From Streptomyces sp. WZ.A104 (lineage in GTDB: Bacteria; Actinomycetota; Actinomycetes; Streptomycetales; Streptomycetaceae): 64,000 bases of DNA. The stretch is taken from NCBI RefSeq assembly GCF_002382885.1, contig NZ_NWVL01000011.1:1-64000 (forward strand), read 5' to 3'. The position numbers and the translations under genes are program-made. Within the stretch, counting starts at the first letter, position 1; every line of letters starts with the position of its first letter. The notes beneath the pieces are model-generated. The model was not told the DNA's origin. It did no database searches and saw only the letters and a program-made list of their open reading frames with translations. Of this stretch, positions 52,324-62,720 are shown in pieces.

Positions 52324-53313
52324 TCACTCCTTGTGGGAGGCGGGAGAAGAGGAAGGGGCTGGGGAGCTTGCGGCCAGGGCGCGGACCGTGCGGGACGGGC
52401 TCGGTCGGCCCAGGTGTTCGGCCAGCCAGACGCTGGTGGCGGTCAAGGCGTCCAAGTCGACGCCCGTCTCGATGCCCAGGCCGTCGAGCATCCACACGAG
52501 GTCCTCGGTGGCGAGGTTGCCCGTGGCGCTCTTCGCGTACGGGCAGCCGCCCAGGCCGCCCGCCGATGCGTCGACCGTGCTCACCCCGTGCTGGAGCGCC
52601 GCCAGCGTGTTGGACAGCGCCTGGCCGTACGTGTCGTGGAAGTGCACGCCGATGGAAGGTGTCGCCACGCCCGACTCGTTCAGCGCTGTCAGCAGCGCCG
52701 TCACGTGGCCCGGCGTCGCCACCCCGATCGTGTCGCCCAGCGACAGCTCGTCGCAGCCCAGGTCCATCAGCGCCTTCGCGACCCCGACCACCTGCGCCAC
52801 CGGCACCGCGCCCTCCCACGGGTCGCCGAAGCACATGGAGAGGTATCCGCGGACATGCGCCTTCTCCGCCTTCGCCCGGGCCACCACCGGCTCGAACATC
52901 GCCAGCGACTCGTCGACCGTGCGGTTCAGGTTGCGGGCCGCGAACGTCTCCGTCGCCGAGCCGAACACCGCGATCGACCGGGCCCCGAGCGCCAGCGCCC
53001 GGTCCAGTCCGCGTTCGTTCGGCACGAGGACCGGGAGGGAGACGTCACCCACGTCCGCGATCTCGCCGATGAGGGGGAACAGGGCTTCCGCGTCCGCCAG
53101 TTGGGGCACCCACTTCGGGTGCACGAAGCTCGTCGCCTCGATGGTGGTCAGGCCCGCCACGGCCAGACGGCGGATGAACTCCGCCTTCACCTCCGTCGGG
53201 ACCGTCTCCTTCTCGTTCTGGAGGCCGTCCCGCGCGCCCACCTCGTGGATCCGGACCCGGGCGGGCAGGCCGGGGGCCGGGACCTGCATGGGCAGTGCTC
53301 GCTGTGTCGTCAT
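52324..53313 (-). CDS. Hydroxymethylglutaryl-CoA lyase
   Basis: 329 aa. It cleaves HMG-CoA to acetoacetate and acetyl-CoA, the last step of leucine degradation. HMGL-like TIM-barrel motifs include [13 protein letters not shown] near residue 24, [11 protein letters not shown] near residue 200 and the signature [19 protein letters not shown] near residue 260. ATG 53313 has AGGAGG five bases upstream and overlaps the upstream stop by four bases. It lies 7 bp from acdH. Confidence 0.93.
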   Translation of the reverse strand: MTTQRALPMQVPAPGLPARVRIHEVGARDGLQNEKETVPTEVKAEFIRRLAVAGLTTIEATSFVHPKWVPQLADAEALFPLIGEIADVGDVSLPVLVPNERGLDRALALGARSIAVFGSATETFAARNLNRTVDESLAMFEPVVARAKAEKAHVRGYLSMCFGDPWEGAVPVAQVVGVAKALMDLGCDELSLGDTIGVATPGHVTALLTALNESGVATPSIGVHFHDTYGQALSNTLAALQHGVSTVDASAGGLGGCPYAKSATGNLATEDLVWMLDGLGIETGVDLDALTATSVWLAEHLGRPSPSRTVRALAASSPAPSSSPASHKE

Positions 53314-55262
53314 GCGTCCTCCTGACCGGCGGCGGGGACCACGACCGCCAGGACCTGGTCCATCGCCACCGTCGCGCCCGCCGTCACGTCCAGCTCGGTG
53401 ACGGTGCCCGCGTGCGGGGCCGAGATCACGTGCTCCATCTTCATCGCCTCCACCACGAGGAGGCTCTGTCCCGCCTCGACCTGGTCCCCGACGGCCACCT
53501 TCACCACCGTGACCGTGCCCGGCATCGGCGCCGCCAGCGTGTCCGCCCCGCTCCGGCCCGCCCCGCTCAGGGACGCCTCCACCGGGTCGTGGTCCTGGAC
53601 GTGCCAGGTGTCGCCGTCCCGGCCCAGCCAGTCGCCGGAGCGGTGGAAGTGGACGACCGCGCCGTCCCGTTCGACCGTCACGCGGTCCGGTGCCACCACA
53701 GCTCCCGACGGAGCCTCGTACGTCACCGGGTCCGCGCCCGAGACGCGCAGCGGGAACCTCAGCGGGGCCCGCACACCCCCCGTCCGCCATCCGCTCGGTA
53801 CCGAGAACGGGTCCGTCCAGCCCCCCGCGTCCGGCCGGGGCTCCAGTGCGTCCCGGCGGACCGCGGCCGCCGCCGCGTACACCTCGTGCGGCACTCCGTC
53901 CGGCACCAGGCCCTCCGCCTCGCGCTCCACCAACCCCGTGTCCAGGTCGCCCGCGATCACGTCCGGGTGGGCCAGCAGGCGGCGCAGGAAGCCCGCGTTG
54001 GTCGGAACGCCCAGGATGACCGTGTCCGCCAGGGCCGCCCGCAGCCTGCGGATGGCGGTGGCGCGGTCGGGGCCGTACGCGATGACCTTCGACAGCATCG
54101 GGTCGTACAGGCTGCCCACCGGCACGCCCTCGCTGAGCCCCGAGTCCGTCCGGACCCCGCCGCCCTGCGGCTCGCGCAGCGCCAGCACCGTACCGCCGGA
54201 AGGCAGGAAGCCGCGGGAGGGGTCCTCGGCGCAGACGCGGGCCTCGATCGCCCAGCCGTTCAGGCGGATGTCCTCTTGTGCGTACGGCAGTCGCTCACCC
54301 GCCGCCACTCGCAGCTGCCACTCCACCAGGTCCAGGCCCGTGATCAGCTCGGTGACCGGGTGCTCGACCTGGAGGCGGGTGTTCATCTCCATGAAGTAGT
54401 ACGAGGACGGGTCCTCGCCCGGCACGATGAACTCCACCGTGCCCGCGCCCGCGTAGCCGCACGAGCGGGCCGCCTGCACGGCGGCCTCGCCCATAGCGGC
54501 CCGGGTCTCCCCGTCCAGCAGGACCGAGGGGGCCTCCTCGATGATCTTCTGGTGGCGGCGCTGGAGGGAGCACTCGCGCTCGCCCAGGTGGATCACGTGG
54601 CCCCGGCCGTCGGCCAGGACCTGGATCTCGATGTGGCGGGGGCGGTCGATCCACCGCTCGACGAGGAGCGTGTCGTCGCCGAACGAGGCCCGTGCCTCGC
54701 GCCTGGCCGCCGCGATCTCCTCCGCCAGCACCGCCGCGTCGCGGACCAGGCGCATGCCCTTGCCGCCGCCGCCCGCCGAGGGCTTCAGGAGGACCGGCGT
54801 ACCGATCTCCCTTGCGGCCTCCTCCAGTTCGGCGTCCGTCAGGCCGCTCCCGGAGGAGCCGGGGACCACCGGGACTCCGGCCGCCGCGACCGTCTCCTTG
54901 GCCCGGATCTTGTCGCCCATGAGCGAGATCGCGGGGGCGGGCGGGCCGATGAAGACCAGTCCCGCGTCCGTGCAGGCCTGCGCGAACTCCGCGTTCTCCG
55001 CGAGGAAGCCGTATCCGGGGTGGACGGCCTGCGCGCCCGTGCGGCGGGCGGCCTCCAGCAGCGCGGTCACGTTCAGATAGCTCTCCGACGCGGGCGGCGG
55101 GCCGATCCGTACCGCCGTGTCCGCCTCCCGTACATGCCGGGCGTCCGCGTCCGCGTCGCTGAAGACCGCGACCGAGCGCACCCCCAGCTCCCGCAGGGTC
55201 CGGATCACCCGGACGGCGATCTCGCCGCGGTTGGCGACGAGCACGGTGTCGAACATCGTCAT
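53310..55262 (-). CDS. Methylcrotonyl/acyl-CoA carboxylase biotin subunit (alpha)
   Basis: 650 aa. Order of domains: biotin carboxylase N-terminal domain (about 1-115, [16 protein letters not shown]), ATP-grasp (about 120-320, with [10 protein letters not shown]), C-terminal carboxylase domain (about 335-445) and, after a variable linker, a biotin-carrier domain with the biotinylated Lys in VEAMKMEHV near the C-terminus. It carboxylates biotin using ATP and bicarbonate. ATG 55262 has GAGGAAC upstream. With the beta subunit it makes 3-methylglutaconyl-CoA from 3-methylcrotonyl-CoA; other acyl-CoA substrates cannot be excluded. Confidence 0.93.
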   Translation of the reverse strand: MTMFDTVLVANRGEIAVRVIRTLRELGVRSVAVFSDADADARHVREADTAVRIGPPPASESYLNVTALLEAARRTGAQAVHPGYGFLAENAEFAQACTDAGLVFIGPPAPAISLMGDKIRAKETVAAAGVPVVPGSSGSGLTDAELEEAAREIGTPVLLKPSAGGGGKGMRLVRDAAVLAEEIAAARREARASFGDDTLLVERWIDRPRHIEIQVLADGRGHVIHLGERECSLQRRHQKIIEEAPSVLLDGETRAAMGEAAVQAARSCGYAGAGTVEFIVPGEDPSSYYFMEMNTRLQVEHPVTELITGLDLVEWQLRVAAGERLPYAQEDIRLNGWAIEARVCAEDPSRGFLPSGGTVLALREPQGGGVRTDSGLSEGVPVGSLYDPMLSKVIAYGPDRATAIRRLRAALADTVILGVPTNAGFLRRLLAHPDVIAGDLDTGLVEREAEGLVPDGVPHEVYAAAAAVRRDALEPRPDAGGWTDPFSVPSGWRTGGVRAPLRFPLRVSGADPVTYEAPSGAVVAPDRVTVERDGAVVHFHRSGDWLGRDGDTWHVQDHDPVEASLSGAGRSGADTLAAPMPGTVTVVKVAVGDQVEAGQSLLVVEAMKMEHVISAPHAGTVTELDVTAGATVAMDQVLAVVVPAAGQEDA

Positions 55263-55269
55263 CTGTTCC

Positions 55270-56892
55270 TCACATCCGGAAGACGCCGAAGCCGGGCCCG
55301 GCCGGGTCCTTCTGGGGCAGCGGGGCATTGGCGCAGGCGGTCAGGGCGAGGCCGAGGACCTGCCGGGTGTCCACGGGGTCGATCACGCCGTCGTCCCAGA
55401 GCCGGGCGGTGGCGTAGTAGGCGTTGCCCTGGGTCTCGTACTGGGCGCGGATCGGGGCCTTGAACGCTTCTTCGTCCTCGGCGCTCCAGTCGTCGCCCAA
55501 CTGGTCGCGCTTGACGGTGGCCAGGACCGACGCGGCCTGCTCGCCGCCCATCACCGAGATCTTGGCGTTCGGCCACATCCACAGGAAGCGGGGGCTGTAG
55601 GCCCGGCCGCACATGGAGTAGTTGCCCGCCCCGTACGAACCGCCGACCACGACCGTCAGCTTCGGCACGCGGGTGCAGGCGACGGCCGTGACCATCTTCG
55701 CGCCGTGCTTGGCGATGCCGCCCGCCTCGTAGTCGCGGCCGACCATGAAGCCGGAGATGTTCTGGAGGAAGACGAGCGGGATGCCGCGCTGGTCGCACAG
55801 CTCGATGAAGTGCGCGCCCTTCTGGGCCGACTCGGCGAACAGGATGCCGTTGTTCGCGACGATGCCCACGGGGTGGCCGTGGATGCGGGCGAAGCCGGTG
55901 ATCAACGTCGTGCCGTACTCCGCCTTGAACTCCTGGAAGCGCGAGCCGTCCACCACCCGGGCGATGACCTCGCGCACGTCGTACGGCGTCCGGGAGTCCA
56001 CCGGGACCGCGCCGTACAGACCCGCCGGGTCCACCTTCGGTTCCTCGGCCGGCTCGACCGACCAGGGGAGCGGGGCGCGGTCCGGGAGCGTGGCGACGAT
56101 GTTGCGGACGATGCGCAGGGCGTGCGCGTCGTCCTCCGCGAGGTGGTCGGTCACACCGGAGATCCGGGAGTGGACCTCGCCGCCGCCCAGCTCCTCCGCC
56201 GTGACGACCTCGCCGGTCGCGGCCTTCACCAGCGGCGGGCCGCCGAGGAAGATCGTGCCCTGGTTGCGGACGATGACGGCCTCGTCGCTCATCGCCGGTA
56301 CGTAGGCCCCGCCCGCCGTGCAGGAGCCCAGCACCGCCGCGATCTGCGGGATGCCCGCCCCCGACATCCGGGCCTGGTTGTAGAAGATCCGCCCGAAGTG
56401 GTCCCGGTCGGGGAAGACCTCGTCCTGCATCGGGAGGAACGCGCCGCCCGAGTCGACCAGGTAGAGGCAGGGGAGACGATTCTCCAGGGCCACTTCCTGG
56501 GCGCGCAGGTGCTTCTTCACGGTCATCGGGTAGTACGTGCCGCCCTTGACGGTCGCGTCATTGGCGACGATCACGCACTCGCGGCCGGAGACCCTCCCGA
56601 TGCCCGCGATGACGCCCGCGGCCGGGGCCTGGTCCCCGTACATCCCGTTCGCCGCCAGCGGGGCCAGCTCCAGGAACGGGGAGCCCGGGTCGAGGAGGGT
56701 GTCCACCCGGTCCCGGGGGAGCAGCTTGCCGCGCGCCTCGTGGCGGGCCCGCGCCTTCTCACCCCCGCCCAGCCGTGCCGTGGCGAGGCGCCCCGCCAGC
56801 TCGTCGGAGAGCGCGTGATGCGCCGCCTCGTTGGCCTGCCAGGCCTCCGAGGCGGGATCGGCCGCGCTCGCCAGGACCGGTGCCTGCTGCAT
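55270..56892 (-). CDS. Methylcrotonyl/acyl-CoA carboxylase beta (carboxyltransferase)
   Basis: 540 aa. Two crotonase-like halves form the carboxyltransferase: N-terminal half [50 protein letters not shown] with [17 protein letters not shown], and C-terminal half [29 protein letters not shown] and [20 protein letters not shown]. These are characteristic of 3-methylcrotonyl-CoA carboxylase beta. First gene of the four-gene catabolic operon. The upstream 123-bp region carries two palindromes and separates it from the TetR gene. Confidence 0.93.
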   Translation of the reverse strand: MQQAPVLASAADPASEAWQANEAAHHALSDELAGRLATARLGGGEKARARHEARGKLLPRDRVDTLLDPGSPFLELAPLAANGMYGDQAPAAGVIAGIGRVSGRECVIVANDATVKGGTYYPMTVKKHLRAQEVALENRLPCLYLVDSGGAFLPMQDEVFPDRDHFGRIFYNQARMSGAGIPQIAAVLGSCTAGGAYVPAMSDEAVIVRNQGTIFLGGPPLVKAATGEVVTAEELGGGEVHSRISGVTDHLAEDDAHALRIVRNIVATLPDRAPLPWSVEPAEEPKVDPAGLYGAVPVDSRTPYDVREVIARVVDGSRFQEFKAEYGTTLITGFARIHGHPVGIVANNGILFAESAQKGAHFIELCDQRGIPLVFLQNISGFMVGRDYEAGGIAKHGAKMVTAVACTRVPKLTVVVGGSYGAGNYSMCGRAYSPRFLWMWPNAKISVMGGEQAASVLATVKRDQLGDDWSAEDEEAFKAPIRAQYETQGNAYYATARLWDDGVIDPVDTRQVLGLALTACANAPLPQKDPAGPGFGVFRM

Positions 56893-56947
56893 CGTGTCGA
56901 GCCCCCTTGCCCGTACCGCGATAGTTAGCCGTTGACGATGGTCGGCT

Positions 56948-56992
56948 GTTAATGATCGTTAACGCGTTTCCCTCAGGTTAACGACCGCTAAC
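56948..56992. promoter_or_regulatory. Two palindromic operators between carboxylase operon and tetR
   Basis: GTTAATGATCGTTAAC (56948-56963) and GTTAACGACCGCTAAC (56977-56992) are two related 16-bp imperfect palindromes spaced 29 bp start to start. A third partial copy GTTAGCCGTTGAC is at about 56924. They lie in the divergent 123-bp promoter region, an expected location for the TetR operator controlling both directions. Confidence 0.8.
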
Positions 56993-57015
56993 GACCCTGT
57001 CTAGAATGAATCCTC

Positions 57016-57636
57016 ATGAGCACCCATGCCGCCGCCCGCGTCGCGGCCCCCACCCGCCGCGAGCAGATCCTCCGGGAGGCCGCCCGCCTCTTCGCCGAGC
57101 GCGGCTTCCACGGTGTCGGCGTCGACGAGATAGGCGCCGCCGTCGGGATCAGCGGCCCCGGCCTCTACCGGCACTTCCCCGGCAAGGACGCGATGCTCGC
57201 CGAGCTGCTGGTCGGCATCAGCGAACGCCTGCTGGAGGGCGGACTGCTGCGGGTCACGGAGGACGCCGCGGGCGGCGACGGCTCCCCGGAGGCCCTGCTG
57301 GACGCGCTCATCGAGGGCCACATCGACTTCGCCCTGGACGACCGCCCCCTCATCACCCTCCACGACCGCGAGCTGGACCGGCTGCGCGACACGGACCGTA
57401 AGCGGGTGCGCCGGCTCCAGCGCGAGTACGTGGAGGTCTGGGTCGGCGTCGTCCGCGCCCTCTACCCGTCGCTGGCCGAGAACCATGCCCGGGTCACCGT
57501 GCACGCCGTCTTCGGCCTGCTGAACTCCACCCCGCACCTGGCCCGGCCCGAGGCCCGACCGGGCCGCGAGGCCACCGCCGCGCTGCTGCACCGGCTGGCG
57601 CGAGGCGCGTTCGCGGCTGCCGCGGAACCCTCCTGA
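57016..57636 (+). CDS. TetR-family regulator of the leucine catabolic operon
   Basis: 206 aa. The N-terminal helix-turn-helix (about 14-60: RREQILREAARLFAERGFHGVGVDEIGAAVGISGPGLYRHFPGKDAML) is followed by a helical ligand domain. It is divergent from the carboxylase operon, so it probably represses it and itself and responds to an acyl-CoA intermediate; this is inferred from position and operator palindromes. ATG 57016 is the natural start. Confidence 0.9.
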   Translation: MSTHAAARVAAPTRREQILREAARLFAERGFHGVGVDEIGAAVGISGPGLYRHFPGKDAMLAELLVGISERLLEGGLLRVTEDAAGGDGSPEALLDALIEGHIDFALDDRPLITLHDRELDRLRDTDRKRVRRLQREYVEVWVGVVRALYPSLAENHARVTVHAVFGLLNSTPHLARPEARPGREATAALLHRLARGAFAAAAEPS

Positions 57637-57729
57637 GCAGGAGCTCCATCGCCTGGGCGGCCCTGGGCAACCCGGGAAGGGCTCTTCGCGTCTGTCCGAT
57701 CAGGACGAAGAGGAACGGGGAGCCTGACC

Positions 57730-58395
57730 ATGGCCGTCTTGCTGGGCGAAGAGATCATGCTGCTGTCGCTGGACGACACGACCGGCGCGGCGAAGGGAGA
57801 GACCGCGGCGCGCTGGGGTGTGGCCGCGGGCATGCTCCTGGAGCTGGTCATGGCGGGCCGCGTCACGGTCAAGGGCGGCCGCGTCGAGGTCTTCGACCCG
57901 TCCCCGACCGGGGACCCGCTCCTGGACGGGCGGCTCGACCGGCTGGCGCGCTGGGTCCACGGGACCTCCAGCAGCCGCAAGGTGGTCGCCTGGCTCACCC
58001 GGGACCATGCCAAGGGCTCCCAGGACGTCGTGGACAGCCTCGTCGCCCGCGGCCTGGTGGTCGAGGAGAAGCACCGGGTGCTCGGTGTCTTCCCGGTCCG
58101 CCGCTACCCGGAGGCCGACGGCTCGGTCGAACGCGAGCTGCGCGCCCGGCTGGCCGCCGTCGTGCTGCACGGGGCCGAGCCGGACGCCCGCACCAGCGCG
58201 CTGATCGCCCTGCTGCACGCCACGGGGATGCACCCGCAGGCGTTCCCCGGTCTGCCGAAGAAGCAGGTGGCCCCGCGCATGGCGGAGATCGCCGACGGCC
58301 ACTGGGCGGGCGTGAGCGTACGGGAGGCGATCCGCGACCTCCAGGCGGCGATCAGCATGGTCACCGTCGTGACCGTGCTCTCCGCGGTGCCCTGA
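57730..58395 (+). CDS. GPP34 (Golgi phosphoprotein 3-like) family protein
   Basis: 221 aa. GOLPH3/VPS74-like fold, recognisable from LGEEIMLLSLDDTTG at the start, ARWGVAAGMLLELVMAGRV and SRKVVAWLTRDHAKG, with IALLHATGMHPQAF near residue 158. In eukaryotes these bind phosphoinositides; Streptomyces have many paralogues of unknown function, possibly linked to membranes. ATG 57730 follows GGGGAG. A single-gene unit. Confidence 0.88.
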   Translation: MAVLLGEEIMLLSLDDTTGAAKGETAARWGVAAGMLLELVMAGRVTVKGGRVEVFDPSPTGDPLLDGRLDRLARWVHGTSSSRKVVAWLTRDHAKGSQDVVDSLVARGLVVEEKHRVLGVFPVRRYPEADGSVERELRARLAAVVLHGAEPDARTSALIALLHATGMHPQAFPGLPKKQVAPRMAEIADGHWAGVSVREAIRDLQAAISMVTVVTVLSAVP

Positions 58396-58544
58396 GCCGC
58401 TGCCGTAGCCGCTGCCTGAAGCGCCGCCGCCACCACCACTGCTGTCGCCTCTGCCGCGACCTCCGACAGAGAACCGCCCGGCCGCCCCGGTCCTGACCAG
58501 AAGGGGGCGGCCTTCGCCGGCGCCACCAGCCAGGGGGGGACCGC

Positions 58545-58781
58545 GTGTCACAGCGCAGGGAAACGATCGAGCACGACACCCGGTCCGCCGGGCCCCGGAC
58601 AGCCCGGCCGCCGCGCCGGATCGTGGAGGTCGACGCGCTGCGCGGCGTCGCGCTTTGCGGGTTCTACGGATGCCAACTCGCAGCCTCCGCCCGGCTGATG
58701 GGCCGCCACCGGCTCGGCCCGGTCGAAACGCTGCTGCGCGCGGTGACGTTGTGGAGAAGGTCGTCCGGCACCGCGAGCTGA
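58545..58781 (+). pseudogene. DUF418 membrane protein remnant with internal deletion
   Basis: 78 aa. The first half (RIVEVDALRGVALCGFYG) matches the start of DUF418 multi-pass proteins, while the second half (RHRLGPVETLLRAVTLWRR) matches their C-terminal end. The full family is about 380-420 aa with several helices; here the middle is missing and the two ends are joined in frame. GTG 58545 follows GGGGGGA. It cannot make a normal membrane protein; an internal deletion is the simplest explanation. Confidence 0.65.
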
Positions 58782-60956
58782 TCAGTCGCTCCGTCCGGCC
58801 GGCGGCAGTGCGCCGGAGTCCGTCAGCAGCCGCTCCAGGCGCGGGGTCAGCACGACGGCCGCCACGTTCGTCAGGTGCGCGTCGTCCCGGTAGAGCAGGA
58901 TTCGCTCCCGTACCGCCGGGCAGGAGGGGCCGTCTCCCGGGCACAGCACCGGGTTCACGCCGATGGACCGTACGCCCGGTACCGCGCCCGCCGCGATCCG
59001 GCGCGCCAGCGGGTCCGGCGGGATGGCGTCCGCGCGGCTGAACGCGCAGGGCGCGGGGTCGGCCACGCTGCCGGAGACGCATGCCGGGACGTCCGTGCCG
59101 GGGACGGGGGTTCCCTCGATGTGGACGATCGGCGCCCCGGTCGCCCGTAGCCGCCTCAGGGTCTTCTCCCAGGCGGAGGCGAGGAGTTCGTCATCGTCCG
59201 TGTAGTGGTTGAGCGAGGCGATCACGATGAGCCGGGGCTTCGGGCCGTTCCGCAGCCGGTCCAGGGCGTCGGCCCGCCAGGTGTCGCACTCCCGGTAGGC
59301 GCGCCCCAACTGTGGGCTCTTCACCGTCAGTTCCGGCAGTGGGCAGCCTTGCTTCACCAGTTCCTGGAGCGCCCAGCCGCGCTGCGAGGCGATCGCGAGC
59401 ATCGGGGAGAACCACTGCCCGGCGTGCGAGTCGCCGAGCAGCACGATCCGGTCCGGGCTGTCGGTCGCGCCGAACAGGCACTCCGGACTGCGCGTCACCG
59501 CCGGGGCGACCTGGCAGGACCCGTCCGGCGGGAAGTCCTTGCGCGCCTGGGCGGGGCCCGGGACCAGCGGCCCGCCCGCGAGCGGGGCGCCGTCTGGCCG
59601 GGCCAGCAGGGAGGGGCCGGACGCCGCGCCCGGCGGGAGGCCCTTCGGGTCGACCGGCGTGGTCGGGCCCATCAGATGCAGCGTCGTCGTGCCGACCACC
59701 AGCGCGAGCACCACCGGCAGGACGATCGCGGAGATCCCCACCGACAGTCCCCGGCGCGGCAGTTCGGAGACCGTGCGGCTGCGGCGCAGCGGCTGTTCCA
59801 CCCAGCGCAGGGTGGCGAGGGCGGGCAGCGCGGCCGCCAGCGTCAGCGCCGTCCTCGCGGGCCAGTCGAGCGGGCCGAGGCGTGCCTCGGCCAGAACGAG
59901 CACCGGCCAGTGCCACAGGTAGAGGGTGTAGGAGAGCCGCCCGATCGCGCGGGGAGCCCGCATCGCCAGAAACCTGCCCACCCCGTAGGCGCCTTGGACC
60001 TCACGCTCGCCCCGCCCCGGTATCGCGGCGAGGACGACGGCGGCCGTGCCCAGGGTCGGGACGAGCGCCGCCCAACCGGGGTACGGGGTCGAGGCGTCGT
60101 ACGACACGACGCACCAGACGATCGCGGCGGCCCCCGCCCACCCGCACACCAGCCGCAGCGGCCGCGGTCCGCGCAGCAGGTGCCACGGCAGCAGCGCCAG
60201 CAGCGCGCCGACGGCGAACTGCCAGACCCGGGAGGGCGTTCCCAGGTAGGCGAGGGAGACCGATTCCCGCGTCCAGTGCAGGGACAGGGCGAACGAGGCG
60301 ACGGCCACCGCTGCCGTCACGAGCGCCACGACCGCGCGCACGGCCCGGCCCCGGCGGACCGCGCGGGCGGTGACCAGGACGATGACCGCCAGCAGCGGGG
60401 CCCAGAACAGATAGAACTGCTCCTCGACCGCGAGCGACCAGAAGTGCAGCAGCGGACTCTGGTCGTGCCCGGCGGCCAGGTAGTCCGTCTGCTGGGCCAC
60501 GAAACGCCAGTTGGCGACTGAGAGCGCCGCCGCGAGGACGTCGTGCTCCAGGTCGGTGCGGAGCAGCGGTACGGTCAGCCAGGCCCCGGCCACCGCCACC
60601 GCCGCGAGCACCACGGCGGCGGAGGGCAGCAGCCGCCGGGCCCGGCGGGAGAAGAAGTCCCCGAGCCGGATGCGCCCGGTGGTGATCGCCTCCCGGACCA
60701 GGAGCCCGGTGATCAGATAGCCGGAGATGACGAAGAAGACGTCCACGCCGACGAAGCCGCCCGCCGTGCCGGGGATCTGGGCGTGGAAGGCGAGCACCGC
60801 GAGGACGGCGACCGCGCGCAGCCCCTCGATGTCGGGCCGGAACGCGGACCGGTGCGGGCTGGGGCCCGACTCGGCGCCCCCGGGGGAGGGCGGTGCCGCG
60901 GGTGGGTGAGTGGACCGCTTCCGGTGCGGGCCGGGAGCGAGGGGAAGGGAGGGCAT
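58782..60956 (-). CDS. Acyltransferase-3 / SGNH O-acetyltransferase (OafA-like)
   Basis: 724 aa. The N-terminal acyltransferase-3 domain (about 38-385) has about ten transmembrane helices, starting with RPDIEGLRAVAVLAVLAFHA and DVFFVISGYLITGLL. An extracytoplasmic SGNH hydrolase-type domain follows (about 480-720), with the catalytic block IVLLGDSHAGQWFS and DDAHLTN carrying the His/Asp pair. These proteins acetylate polysaccharides or glycolipids outside the membrane. ATG 60956 is chosen, with AAAGG upstream; an earlier GTG at 61004 would overlap the upstream gene. It partners the glycosyltransferase gene just upstream. Confidence 0.9.
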   Translation of the reverse strand: MPSLPLAPGPHRKRSTHPPAAPPSPGGAESGPSPHRSAFRPDIEGLRAVAVLAVLAFHAQIPGTAGGFVGVDVFFVISGYLITGLLVREAITTGRIRLGDFFSRRARRLLPSAAVVLAAVAVAGAWLTVPLLRTDLEHDVLAAALSVANWRFVAQQTDYLAAGHDQSPLLHFWSLAVEEQFYLFWAPLLAVIVLVTARAVRRGRAVRAVVALVTAAVAVASFALSLHWTRESVSLAYLGTPSRVWQFAVGALLALLPWHLLRGPRPLRLVCGWAGAAAIVWCVVSYDASTPYPGWAALVPTLGTAAVVLAAIPGRGEREVQGAYGVGRFLAMRAPRAIGRLSYTLYLWHWPVLVLAEARLGPLDWPARTALTLAAALPALATLRWVEQPLRRSRTVSELPRRGLSVGISAIVLPVVLALVVGTTTLHLMGPTTPVDPKGLPPGAASGPSLLARPDGAPLAGGPLVPGPAQARKDFPPDGSCQVAPAVTRSPECLFGATDSPDRIVLLGDSHAGQWFSPMLAIASQRGWALQELVKQGCPLPELTVKSPQLGRAYRECDTWRADALDRLRNGPKPRLIVIASLNHYTDDDELLASAWEKTLRRLRATGAPIVHIEGTPVPGTDVPACVSGSVADPAPCAFSRADAIPPDPLARRIAAGAVPGVRSIGVNPVLCPGDGPSCPAVRERILLYRDDAHLTNVAAVVLTPRLERLLTDSGALPPAGRSD

Positions 60957-60970
60957 GGTGACAGGGCCTT

Positions 60971-62656
60971 TCAACTTGACCACGGAAGCATCGGGTTGAC
61001 CCACCCCGAGGCGATCAGACCGGTGAGCAGGAGGACCGCGGACGCGGCGAGGGACTCGGGCCAGCGGCGGGGCAGCACGCCCGTCCGGGTCCGCGGCCGC
61101 GGCGGTGCGGCGAGCGGCTCCGCCGCCTTCGCGGGCGGGCGCAGCTCGGTCAGCAGGTCGCGGATCAGGGGGACGTTGATCTGCAACTGGACCAGGACGT
61201 AGAGGCCGAGCCCCCAGGTGGGCTCCCAGCCGTTACGGGCCACGGCCAGCGCGAGGCCCGCCGACGCGGCCCCGTTGGACAGCACCAGCCAGACCAGTGA
61301 GACGCCCACCACCCGCCGGGCCATCGAGCCCGAACTCCGCGTCGTACGGGCCCCGGTGGGTACCCAGGCGGCGCTGCGGCCGCGCAGGGTGTGCCAGAAC
61401 GCGGTCGCGGCGGCCACGCTGGTGAGGACGCCCGCCCGGATCACCTCCACCCGCCACCGGGTGCGGCTGATCCGGGGCAGCAGCACGTGCCACAGCCACA
61501 GCGGGGCGAGCAGCGGCAGCACGTGCCAGGGCCGGATGTGGTCCGGGTACCAGAACATCATCACCAGCGGCGGCAGCGGCGCGGCGAAGGTGTTCACGGC
61601 CGTGGTCAGATAGCCGAGGACACCCTCGTAGAAGCAGAGCCGCATCCGCCAGGGTGCGCGCATCCGCTTCAGGACCGGGGCGCCGAGCAGGTGCAGATTG
61701 CCCATCGCCCACCGGTACTGCTGGTTGACGAACGAGGTGACCGTGTCGGGCGAGGTGCCCTTGGCGACGAGGACGGGCACGTACTGGGTGCGGAACCCCC
61801 GCTCGTGCAGGGCCAGTCCGGTGTACAGGTCCTCGCTGTGGTCGAGCCGGGCGAAGCCGCCCGCGAGGTCGATCGCGCTCCGCCGGTAGACGGCGTTGCT
61901 GCCGCAGCAGATCGCGGCGTCGCTGGCGTCCCGGGAGGGCTGGATCCAGCGGAAGAACCACTCCTGCGCGGAACCGGCGGCGCGCTGGATCCAGTCCATG
62001 CCCGCGTCGGTGTCGAAGCACTGCGGGCTCTGCACGATGCCGACGGCGGGGTCCGCGAGATACGGGACCAGATGCCGCAGGAAGTCCGGCCGGGGCGCGA
62101 AGTCCGCGTCCAGGATCGCGATGAACTCGGCGCCCGACAGGGTGAGCGCGTGGTTGAGGTTCCCCGCCTTCTTCAGACGCCCCCGGTCGGGGCGGACGAC
62201 GTAGCGGTAGCCGTACTCGGCCGCCAGGGCCGCCACCTCGCCCCGGTCCGCGTCGTCCAGCACCCAGACGGTCAGCGCGCCGGGCCAGTCGAGGGCGGCG
62301 ACCGCGCGGTAGGCGTTGGCGAGGACCGGGAGCGGTTCGCCGCAGGTCGGCAGGTAGAGGTCGACGGTCGGCAGCCGGGCGGGTCGCCAGGCGCGGACGA
62401 GCACCTCGTGGGAGGCCCGGGTCAGCCGCCGCTGACGCAGGCTGTTCACGGAGGAGAGCAGCAGGGCCACGACGTTGAGCCCGAGGACCGCGAGGAACGC
62501 CCACAGGGCCGGGGTCCGCAGCGCGAAGGTGAACATCGTCGCCGCCGTGAACACGAAGGCCAGGGAGCTGCTCACCAGGACCCAGCGGCGCTGCGGCCCG
62601 AAGTACCAGTACAGCTCTTCGTCGGACGGTGGTTGCGGAAGGTGATGCACGGTCAT
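60971..62656 (-). CDS. Membrane family-2 glycosyltransferase (cellulose-synthase-like)
   Basis: 561 aa. Two N-terminal transmembrane helices (about 28-70) precede a GT2 catalytic domain with VDLYLPTCGEPLPVL, the DxD-type metal site ILDADFAPRP near residue 176, the catalytic base in HSEDLYTG near residue 270, and the processivity motif QQYRWAMG near residue 310. Several C-terminal helices form a channel-like part. It makes a beta-linked glycan at the membrane, but cellulose, beta-glucan or poly-hexosamine cannot be told apart. ATG 62656 follows GTGGGGGG. Stop and start are 14 bp from the acyltransferase gene, so they are likely coupled. A dre-like site lies upstream. Confidence 0.9.
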   Translation of the reverse strand: MTVHHLPQPPSDEELYWYFGPQRRWVLVSSSLAFVFTAATMFTFALRTPALWAFLAVLGLNVVALLLSSVNSLRQRRLTRASHEVLVRAWRPARLPTVDLYLPTCGEPLPVLANAYRAVAALDWPGALTVWVLDDADRGEVAALAAEYGYRYVVRPDRGRLKKAGNLNHALTLSGAEFIAILDADFAPRPDFLRHLVPYLADPAVGIVQSPQCFDTDAGMDWIQRAAGSAQEWFFRWIQPSRDASDAAICCGSNAVYRRSAIDLAGGFARLDHSEDLYTGLALHERGFRTQYVPVLVAKGTSPDTVTSFVNQQYRWAMGNLHLLGAPVLKRMRAPWRMRLCFYEGVLGYLTTAVNTFAAPLPPLVMMFWYPDHIRPWHVLPLLAPLWLWHVLLPRISRTRWRVEVIRAGVLTSVAAATAFWHTLRGRSAAWVPTGARTTRSSGSMARRVVGVSLVWLVLSNGAASAGLALAVARNGWEPTWGLGLYVLVQLQINVPLIRDLLTELRPPAKAAEPLAAPPRPRTRTGVLPRRWPESLAASAVLLLTGLIASGWVNPMLPWSS

Positions 62657-62720
62657 GAAGCCCCCCACGGCTACGAATGTGCCCGTTTCGGCGCGCCTGG
62701 CCCCGGCATGGCTGATCGGC

